Below, piece by piece: positions 20,789 to 26,973 of a DNA stretch of 26,973 bases. This DNA is from a virus, in IMG/VR virus record IMGVR_UViG_3300017763_000147, positions 1 to 26,973 of that record. One strand, 5' to 3'. A program made the position numbers and the translations under genes. Each line of letters opens with the position of its first letter. Position 1 is the stretch's first letter. Under the pieces are notes generated by a model. The model was not told where the DNA came from. It made no database searches and worked only from the letters and a program-made list of their open reading frames with translations.

Positions 20789-21652
20789 ATGAGTTCACAA
20801 ATAACTACAGCATTTGTTGAACAGTATAGTAACAACGTATCAATGTTATCTCAACAAAAAGGATCTGTCCTAAGAGATAAAGTTGATAGTGAAACTGTAC
20901 AGGGAAAAAATGCTTTCTTTGAACAAATTGGTTCTGTCGCTGCCGTAAAGAGAACATCTCGACATGGTGACACTCCTCAACTAGATACACCCCACGCAAG
21001 ACGTAGAGTGTCTTTAGTAGATTATGAGTATGCTGATCTAATTGATGACCAGGATAAAATCAGAACACTGATTGATCCAACTTCATCGTATGCATTAGCA
21101 GCAGCTTATGCAATGGGTAGAGCTATGGATGATGAAATCATCTCAGCAGCAACAGGAACAGCTTTTACAGGCGTGTCTGGTGGAACTTCCACTGCACTTC
21201 CTGGAGGACAAGCAATAACTGAAAGTGGTACTGACGGATTGACTATTGCAAAATTAAGAACTGCGAAAAGAACTTTCGATCTTAATTCAGTAGATCCATC
21301 TATCAAAAGATACATGGTTGTATCACCACGACAAATAGATGACCTATTAGGAACAACATCTGTAACAAGTGCTGACTTTAATACAGTCAGAGCTTTGGTA
21401 ACTGGTGAAGTCAATACCTTTATGGGATTTGAGTTTATCGTATCAAACAGATTATCAATAGCATCTTCTAAAAGACTATGCTTCGCTTACGCATCTGACG
21501 GAATTAAACTGGCAGTTGGTAAAGATGTAATGTCAAGAATAGATGAGAGAGCTGACAAAGGTTACAGCACTCAAATTTATTACTGTGCATCATTTGGAGC
21601 AACAAGAATTGAAGAAGAAAAAGTTGTTTCTATTCAGGCACACGAAGCGTAG
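20789..21652 (+). CDS. Major capsid protein
   Basis: This 287-residue protein immediately follows the scaffold region and has the best ribosome site in the late operon (AAGGAG, 6 nt spacing). The N-terminus (QITTAFVEQYSNNVSMLSQQKGSVLRDKV) and GDTPQLDTPHARRRVSLVDYEYADLIDD resemble capsid proteins of BPP-1/HTVC010P-like podoviruses. HK97-fold landmarks such as the long spine helix (LTIAKLRTAKRTFDLN) and a YMVVSPRQIDDLL strand-loop are visible. Hundreds of copies form the head shell. The identification rests on gene order and motif resemblance. Confidence 0.88.
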   Translation: MSSQITTAFVEQYSNNVSMLSQQKGSVLRDKVDSETVQGKNAFFEQIGSVAAVKRTSRHGDTPQLDTPHARRRVSLVDYEYADLIDDQDKIRTLIDPTSSYALAAAYAMGRAMDDEIISAATGTAFTGVSGGTSTALPGGQAITESGTDGLTIAKLRTAKRTFDLNSVDPSIKRYMVVSPRQIDDLLGTTSVTSADFNTVRALVTGEVNTFMGFEFIVSNRLSIASSKRLCFAYASDGIKLAVGKDVMSRIDERADKGYSTQIYYCASFGATRIEEEKVVSIQAHEA

Positions 21653-21662
21653 GAGGTAAATT

Positions 21663-22112
21663 ATGGCAAGTGTAAAAGGTGCTAATATCACCAATATGGA
21701 TGCTACTCCTATCGTAAAAGTAGACAGCGAAAATGCTGGCGGAAAAATGCGTATCTTTCACGATACATATGAAGCATCTTCCCTAGCATCTGGATCTGAT
21801 ATCACAATCGCAAGATTACCAAAAGATGCAACTATCCATGATGTAGTCCTTAAATGTGACGCATTAGGTGGATCAGTTACACTTATAGTTGGTGATTCAA
21901 GTGATGATAACAGGTACATCAGTGCTACTGGTACTTGGAATGCAGCTGGACAATCTCAGTCAATGCAAGCTGGATCATCAACTGGTGCTCCAGTGACAGC
22001 TGTGACTGGATTAGGTCATAGAACAACAGCAGAAACAGATATACTAATCACAACTGGCGGTGCGTCAGCGACTGGTACTATCTTCTGTTGGGTGTACTAT
22101 ACAACTGAATAA
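21663..22112 (+). CDS. Putative capsid decoration/cement protein
   Basis: This 149-residue, beta-rich protein is encoded 10 nt after the capsid gene, with GGAGG upstream. It contains ITIARLPKDATIHDVVLKCDALGG, a strand pattern (small Ser/Thr/Gly residues) of cement and decoration proteins, and no membrane segment. In BPP-1-like phages a cement protein is encoded next to the capsid protein, and this fits that position. It would stabilise the expanded head. A head-fibre role is the alternative. Confidence 0.6.
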   Translation: MASVKGANITNMDATPIVKVDSENAGGKMRIFHDTYEASSLASGSDITIARLPKDATIHDVVLKCDALGGSVTLIVGDSSDDNRYISATGTWNAAGQSQSMQAGSSTGAPVTAVTGLGHRTTAETDILITTGGASATGTIFCWVYYTTE

Positions 22113-22126
22113 ATAAAGGAGAGAAG

Positions 22127-22705
22127 ATGGCATCTGTAGTAGATATATGTAACTCAGCTCTAAATATGTTAGGAGCTTCTACAATTATTAGCCTTACGGA
22201 AAATTCGAAGAATGCACGATTGTGTAATCAGCGGTATGAACCAGTAAGAGATGCCGTCTTCCGTTCACATCCCTGGAACTGTTTACAAAAAAGAGTAGAG
22301 CTTGCAAAAGATACTGATGCACCAGTATTTGAGTTTTCTAACTCTTACACATTACCAGCGGATAATTTAAGAATACTTCGTTCTGAAAATAGTAATTTAT
22401 CAAACAATGAAAAATTTAGAATTGAAGGAAAAAAACTTTTAACTGACGAAGACACAATAAAAATATTGTATGTAGCTAAAATTACAGACAGTACACAATA
22501 CGATACATTATTAATGGAAACATTATCAGCAAAGTTAGCAGCAGAATTATGTTATCCAATAACACAATCATCAACTTTGATGGATAGAATGTTTGCTTTG
22601 TATGAAAGCAAATTAAAAGAAGCAAGATTTACAGACGCAACAGAAGGAACAGCTGACTTAGATGTAAGTATTCAGTCAGGTGATTTTATTAATTCGAGGT
22701 TATAA
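22127..22705 (+). CDS. Tail tubular protein A-like adaptor (T7 gp11 type)
   Basis: This 192-residue protein starts MASVVDICNSALNMLGA, followed by LCNQRYEPVRDAVFRSHPWNCLQKR, which is the hallmark of gp11-like tail tubular / gatekeeper proteins. A later helix (METLSAKLAAELCYPIT) is also typical. Twelve copies form a ring that binds the portal and carries the nozzle. GGAGAG precedes the ATG, and the stop overlaps the next ATG by one base. Confidence 0.88.
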   Translation: MASVVDICNSALNMLGASTIISLTENSKNARLCNQRYEPVRDAVFRSHPWNCLQKRVELAKDTDAPVFEFSNSYTLPADNLRILRSENSNLSNNEKFRIEGKKLLTDEDTIKILYVAKITDSTQYDTLLMETLSAKLAAELCYPITQSSTLMDRMFALYESKLKEARFTDATEGTADLDVSIQSGDFINSRL

Positions 22706-24480
22706 TGCCAAGAAGCACATTCGCTTACACTAACTTTACAGCTGGTGAATTATCACCACGCTTAGATGGAAGATCAGATTTACAAAAATATTTTCAAGGT
22801 TGTAAGACATTGCAAAATATGGTGGTGCATCCTCATGGAGGAGCTACAAGAAGACCTGGTACAAAATTTATTGCGGAAACAAAAAGTAATGGTGAAGCAA
22901 GATTAATACCATTTGAATTTTCTACTACACAAACGTATGTGTTAGAATTTGGTAACACTTATATGCGAGTGTATAAAGATGGTGGACAAGTTTTAGACAG
23001 TGGGTCAGCTGTTGAAATATCAACACCCTACTCTGCTGCTGAAGCTAACGAATTAAAGTTTACACAATCTGCTGATGTTTTGTATATTGTGCATCCTTCA
23101 CATCAACCAAGAAAACTATCAAGAACGTCACACACAAGTTGGACATTAAGTTTATATGCTCCAACAAATAATCCTTTTGGAAGCTCTAATAATTTTCCTA
23201 GTTGTGTTACTTTTTTTGAAGAAAGATTAGTTTTTGCTGGAACAAATAATAATCCACAAAAAATATTTTTTTCTAAAGCTGGTGACTTTGAAGACATGAC
23301 ATCTGGAACAAATGCTGATGATGGTATGAATTTTACTATTGGCTCTGACCAGGTAAATGCAATAAAATATTTAAAAGGATTACGAACACTGCTTATTGGT
23401 ACAGTAGGTGGTGAGTTTGTGGCAACAGCTTCTACTTCGGCTGAACCAATTACTCCGACAAACATACAGATAAAAAGACAAGCTGGGTATGGAACGTCAG
23501 ATGTAGATGCATTACTTGCTGGAAACCGCATACTATTTGTACAACGAGCTGGAAAAAAAATAAGAGAACTAGTTTTTGATTTTGATACAGATGGTTACAT
23601 TGCACCAGACCTAACATTACTTGCAGAACATATTGCTGGTTCAGGTGTAGGAACAGGATTTACAAATTGGACATATCAACAAGAACCAGACAGTATTGTT
23701 TGGGTGGTACGTTCTGATGGTATTTTAACTGGGATGACATATCAACGAGGTGAAAATGTTGTTGCTTGGCATCGACATATTCTTGGTGGTGCTTTTAGTA
23801 CTGGCAGTGCTGTCGTTGAAAGTGTGGCAGCAATAAGTAATTCCCTCTCCACCGCAAAAGGTGAAGATAGTTTGTACATGATTGTTAAACGAACAATTAA
23901 TGGTGGTACAAAAAGATATGTGGAAGTTATGCAGCCATTTGACTTTGCTGATAATATTGAAGATGCGTGGTTCTTAGATAGTGCTTTACAATATTCTGGC
24001 GGAGCAACAACTTCTTTGTCTGGCTTATCACACTTAGAAGGACAAACTGTTACTATCTTAGCTAATGGATCTACACACCCTGATAAAGTTGTATCAAGCG
24101 GTGCAGTGACATTAGATCGTTCTGTAACAAAAGCTATTGTTGGATTAAAATATACTTCGGCATTACAAACAATGCGTATTGAAAGTGGATCTGCGGATGG
24201 ATCTGCTCAAGGTAAAGTAAAAAGAATACAAGAAATTACTGCAAGGTTTTTTCAAACAGTTGGTGCTGAAATAGGATCGAGTTCTACACAGACAGATCTT
24301 ATTCCCTTTCGTGATAGTTCAATGGATATGGATACAGCAGTTGAATTATTTACAGGAGATAAACAAATAGAATTTAATGGTGATTATGAAACAGATGGTT
24401 TTATTTATATTCAACAACAACAACCGCTGCCAATGACAATCACAGCAATGTATCCGCAGCTTAATACTTATGATGGTTAA
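22705..24480 (+). CDS. Tail nozzle protein (T7 gp12-like tail tubular protein B)
   Basis: This 591-residue protein has the N-terminus FTAGELSPRLDGRSDLQKYFQGCKTLQNM, then HPHGGATRRPGTKFI and FEFSTTQTYVLEFG. These are the signature blocks of the long nozzle proteins of short-tailed phages. The rest alternates beta-propeller-like strands (VNAIKYLKGLRTLLIGTVGGEF). Six copies are expected to form the tail nozzle below the adaptor ring. The start overlaps the gp11-like gene and the stop overlaps the GNAT-like gene, indicating coupled translation. Confidence 0.88.
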   Translation: MPRSTFAYTNFTAGELSPRLDGRSDLQKYFQGCKTLQNMVVHPHGGATRRPGTKFIAETKSNGEARLIPFEFSTTQTYVLEFGNTYMRVYKDGGQVLDSGSAVEISTPYSAAEANELKFTQSADVLYIVHPSHQPRKLSRTSHTSWTLSLYAPTNNPFGSSNNFPSCVTFFEERLVFAGTNNNPQKIFFSKAGDFEDMTSGTNADDGMNFTIGSDQVNAIKYLKGLRTLLIGTVGGEFVATASTSAEPITPTNIQIKRQAGYGTSDVDALLAGNRILFVQRAGKKIRELVFDFDTDGYIAPDLTLLAEHIAGSGVGTGFTNWTYQQEPDSIVWVVRSDGILTGMTYQRGENVVAWHRHILGGAFSTGSAVVESVAAISNSLSTAKGEDSLYMIVKRTINGGTKRYVEVMQPFDFADNIEDAWFLDSALQYSGGATTSLSGLSHLEGQTVTILANGSTHPDKVVSSGAVTLDRSVTKAIVGLKYTSALQTMRIESGSADGSAQGKVKRIQEITARFFQTVGAEIGSSSTQTDLIPFRDSSMDMDTAVELFTGDKQIEFNGDYETDGFIYIQQQQPLPMTITAMYPQLNTYDG

Positions 24481-24911
24481 TGGAAGTTAGACCATTTTTA
24501 AAAGAACATGGCTACGTTGTTTTTAGTGAAATAAATAATCAGTTAATAGGTCATCAAAGAGATTTATCTTTTATTGATGCTTTAGAAGCTGGCGATTGTT
24601 TTACTGCGGTAATGGATAACAGACCAATCATTTGTGGCGGTGTAATGCAGCTATGGGAAGGATGTTACGAAGGATGGGTAATTACTTCACAGTATGCAAA
24701 CAAGTACCCATTACAAGTAGCAAAATTAATTAGAACTTATGTTGATGATCTTATTATTAAAAATAAAATGCATCGTTTGCAAACAGCGGTCTTAGTTGGC
24801 TATTTACAAGGTTATAGATTTGCAGAATTTTTAGGAATGAAAGACGAAGGATTAATGAAAAAATATGATTACATGCAACAAGATTACAAAAGATATGCGA
24901 GGGTTATCTAA
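24480..24911 (+). CDS. GNAT-like T7 gp13-type virion protein
   Basis: This 143-residue protein has a GNAT acetyltransferase-like order: FIDALEAGDCFTAVMDN, PIICGGVMQLWEGCYEGWVITSQYA, a long helix (LQVAKLIRTYVDDLIIKN), then LQTAVLVGYLQGYRFAEFLGM. T7 gp13 (DUF2833/PF11090) has the same compact fold and the same place after the nozzle gene. In T7 gp13 is needed for virion assembly. Whether acetyl-CoA is bound is not evident, since the classic RxxGxG/A loop is not seen. Confidence 0.75.
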   Translation: MEVRPFLKEHGYVVFSEINNQLIGHQRDLSFIDALEAGDCFTAVMDNRPIICGGVMQLWEGCYEGWVITSQYANKYPLQVAKLIRTYVDDLIIKNKMHRLQTAVLVGYLQGYRFAEFLGMKDEGLMKKYDYMQQDYKRYARVI

Positions 24912-25418
24912 ATGGCTCCTGTCGTAATTGCTGCTGGTGCAGCTGCTGGTGTTGTTGGTGCTGCTGGTGCTGTGTCTGCTGCTAAAGCAGCGGAAGCAAC
25001 TGGTAATGCTAATGCACAAGGATTTAATAGATCAGCTAGTGTTATAGAACAAAATAAAGAAATTGTTGATGCATCATTATCGAATAATCTTTTTATTTTA
25101 AATCGTAACAATCTTATGCGTGATGCTATTACAAGAGTTAATTATTTAAAATCAGGTGTAACGTCTGATGGTACTCCAGAAGATGTATTGGCTGAAAATG
25201 CAAGGTTGGCACAAAGAGAAAAAAATATTTTAGAATACAACGCATCCATAAGTAAAAAAAATTTAGATGATCAAGCTGCTATGCAACGATACAAAGGTGA
25301 AGTAGCAATTATGCAAGGCAAAAATTTAGCAACATCTTATAGATATAAGGCTTACTCATCATTACTATCTGGTGCATCTTCCGCTGCAACTTCTTACAAA
25401 CAATATTACGGATCATAA
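24912..25418 (+). CDS. Ejection protein gp14-like
   Basis: In this 168-residue protein the first ~30 residues form an Ala/Gly/Val-rich hydrophobic helix (VVIAAGAAAGVVGAAGAVSAA), followed by helical segments (NAQGFNRSASVIEQNKEIVDASLSNN, AENARLAQREKNIL). Internal core proteins such as T7 gp14 have such a hydrophobic start and helical body, and form the channel through the outer membrane during DNA ejection. Its place between the gp13-like gene and the large ORF at 25421 supports this. It starts directly at the base after the previous stop. Confidence 0.7.
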   Translation: MAPVVIAAGAAAGVVGAAGAVSAAKAAEATGNANAQGFNRSASVIEQNKEIVDASLSNNLFILNRNNLMRDAITRVNYLKSGVTSDGTPEDVLAENARLAQREKNILEYNASISKKNLDDQAAMQRYKGEVAIMQGKNLATSYRYKAYSSLLSGASSAATSYKQYYGS

Positions 25419-25420
25419 TT

Positions 25421-26973
25421 ATGGCAAGAATACCTATTTATAATTTTCAAGCACAAGTCACTGGTCAAGCTGGATCAACAAATGTTGTGCAAATACCACA
25501 ATCATCAACATCAGGTGCTATTGCAAGTATTGCAGATACAGCAGCAAAATCATTATCGGATATTGCAAAATTTGGAAATGTTATTATTGAAAATGAAAGT
25601 AAACGTATTATTGCACAAGAACAAATTGGTTACAAAACACAATTAGATACAGCACAAAAAAATATACAATTACAATTTCCTAATCAGCCTGAAATATGGA
25701 TGGATGAATATGAAAAAGTTAAAACCAGTTTGTTAGGAGAAATTCAGTCAAAAGATTATAAATATGATTTTATAAAAAAATCTGTCACTAATAATGTTAA
25801 TTTAGATTTCTTACCACTGCGAAATGGATTGTTTAATAATTTTTTAACAAAAACAAAAACAATAAATTTAATGACGTTTGAGCAAAGCTCGATGGTAAAA
25901 TCTAATTCACTAGGTGAAGCAGTATTATTAAATGGTGAAGACTTTGATGCAGAACAATTTAGTTTAACAGAAAGTTTGGCAAACTACGCAACGTATGGTG
26001 GTGCAGATCAATCATTGAAATTATCAGTTGATGCGTACAAAAATGCTTTTCGTATTGGATTAGAAAGAGTATTTTCTGGCAATTCAGCAAGTCATAACTC
26101 ACAACTCTCACTAGAACTTATTGAAAAATTAAATGATGAAGATGCTCCTGGTATGTCTAACTTAAAAGAAATAATAAAAATGTTAGATGATACAGATGCA
26201 AGAGCTGTATTAGAAAAATTTTCTGATAATGAATTTGAAACTTTTAAATTGCAAGACAGATTAAGCAGCGAAATTATGGAAGATAAGAAAGCCATGAAAG
26301 ATGAATTGCTGTACACATTGTTTACAACAAAAGATTCAGCTGAAAGAAATGGTGCATTTGATAAGTTACAAAAATTACCCTACTCTGTTTTTGAAGATGG
26401 AGAAAAAAATCAATACATTAATTGGTATGACAGCTCTATTACAGGAGAAGGATTTAAACCTTTTGTTAATCCTCTAGGTGATGAATCATTAACAGCTCAA
26501 CTAAAAAGTCACATTAATGAATTTAAAGTTACCTTTAGTCAGCTGCAACAATTTATGCCAGAATTAAGTAAATCTCAACAAGATGAAGTTATGGGTGAAT
26601 GGCATGGAAAACGAAAAGAATTAAAAGGTGATTTTAGAAATAAAGTTAGATCCGCTTTTGGTTTAGGTGTTGGAGATGGTATTATTGTTATAGGTCAAAA
26701 AGAAGATGAAACAAAAGCAATAATATCAGGTGTTACTTCCCTGGCTATTGATTTGTTTAATGATCTTGTCACAACAAGTCCTAATGCAAACTTTGCAGTA
26801 GAAGTACCTAAAATAATCAAAGCAGCTAAGTTAGAATATAAAGAAGGTATTAGAAATACAGTACAAGGTTTTCTTAACACTAATGGTACTTTTAAAAGTT
26901 TATTACCTGAAGATACAACGCCTGAAAATTTTACATCTAATTTTCAAAAAACGTATAGTGAGTTAATTGCTGA
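25421..26973 (+). CDS. Large internal virion/ejection protein (partial, open at right edge)
   Basis: An ATG at 25421, 2 nt after the gp14-like gene, opens a frame that stays open to the window end (about 517 residues seen). The sequence is long, helical and mildly acidic: ASIADTAAKSLSDIAKFGNV at the N-terminus, then QTQL-type helices with IIAQEQIGYKTQLDTAQKN, NVNLDFLPLRNGLFNNFL and later QLQQFMPELSKSQQDE. Position after gp13- and gp14-like genes, length and helicity match gp15-type inner core proteins ejected into the host. The C-terminus is not seen, so a lytic domain cannot be excluded. Confidence 0.7.
   Translation, partial: MARIPIYNFQAQVTGQAGSTNVVQIPQSSTSGAIASIADTAAKSLSDIAKFGNVIIENESKRIIAQEQIGYKTQLDTAQKNIQLQFPNQPEIWMDEYEKVKTSLLGEIQSKDYKYDFIKKSVTNNVNLDFLPLRNGLFNNFLTKTKTINLMTFEQSSMVKSNSLGEAVLLNGEDFDAEQFSLTESLANYATYGGADQSLKLSVDAYKNAFRIGLERVFSGNSASHNSQLSLELIEKLNDEDAPGMSNLKEIIKMLDDTDARAVLEKFSDNEFETFKLQDRLSSEIMEDKKAMKDELLYTLFTTKDSAERNGAFDKLQKLPYSVFEDGEKNQYINWYDSSITGEGFKPFVNPLGDESLTAQLKSHINEFKVTFSQLQQFMPELSKSQQDEVMGEWHGKRKELKGDFRNKVRSAFGLGVGDGIIVIGQKEDETKAIISGVTSLAIDLFNDLVTTSPNANFAVEVPKIIKAAKLEYKEGIRNTVQGFLNTNGTFKSLLPEDTTPENFTSNFQKTYSELIA

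Noticed and set aside
24908-25111. Minus-strand Ala/Pro-rich ORF
   Set aside because: Shadow of the Ala/Gly-rich N-terminus of the gp14-like gene.
1-26973. CRISPR array, insertion sequence, diversity-generating retroelement or toxin-antitoxin pair
   Set aside because: No regularly spaced repeats, transposase, reverse transcriptase or recognisable toxin fold was seen.

Overview
This window is AT-rich, almost fully coding DNA from a temperate, short-tailed (podovirus-type) marine bacteriophage. The virion genes include a portal of the head-tail connector family, T7 gp11/gp12-like tail tube proteins, a gp13-like GNAT protein and ejection proteins. Several accessory proteins look like families I recall from marine (cyano- and pelagi-) phages. 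Base composition and protein types suggest an AT-rich marine alphaproteobacterial host, possibly SAR11-like; that is inference. No bacterial housekeeping gene is present. The gene order reads as a circularly permuted phage genome opened inside the tail genes: the ejection protein cut at 26973 would continue, through unseen sequence, to the fibre genes at position 1.

Layout. (1) 1-2862: fibre and adhesin genes (two C1q-like head proteins, one long fibre) interleaved with small tail-assembly-chaperone-like genes. (2) 2859-4829: a 15-codon cysteine-rich ORF and two exported marine-phage proteins. (3) 4832-6823: lysis region with coiled-coil and small membrane proteins, a PD-(D/E)XK nuclease, a GH24 lysozyme and a 3-TM-type holin. 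(4) 6827-7571: four tiny, mostly Lys/Arg-rich proteins. (5) 7615-7704: a complete tRNA-Ser(UGA). (6) 7785-12052, minus strand: tyrosine integrase, putative attP, a zinc-binding protein, a LexA-DNA-binding-domain protein, a DUF6378 protein, a small OB-like protein, an ERF/Rad52-like annealing protein and a RecB/Cas4-type exonuclease. (7) 12158-12832: leftward repressor and operator region. (8) 12881-14304: rightward early genes including an HTH replication-initiator-like protein and a DUF6362-like HTH protein. (9) 14371-26973: packaging and morphogenesis genes: HGGxSTG protein, TerS, TerL, portal, Bbp19-like protein, scaffold, capsid, decoration protein, tail tube proteins and ejection proteins. 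No DNA or RNA polymerase, helicase or primase is visible, so replication probably relies on the host.

The most notable observation is at the integration module. Just upstream of int lies a 17-bp inverted-repeat core, TCGGT-CTTGAAA-ACCGA. It is flanked by paired 8-bp repeats (TGCTAAGG or TGCTATGG, 11 bp apart), which is the architecture of an attP with arm-type integrase sites. The 7-bp centre is the anticodon loop of tRNA-Ser(UGA), and the core resembles the usual bacterial anticodon arm of that tRNA. Nothing beside the core would rebuild the tRNA 3' half, so integration there should break the host gene. The phage carries its own intact tRNA-Ser(UGA) with a different anticodon stem (CTAGT/ACTAG). 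This suggests a break-and-replace integration strategy. A mirror-image copy of one att arm plus core, with exactly the same 33-bp spacing, lies 5.9 kb away at 15001-15069 next to the terminase genes.

Other points worth attention are an A11 tract that splits a small TerL-portal linker gene, a perfect FNR-box-like palindrome over the early leftward promoter, and tandem operator repeats in front of the repressor gene.
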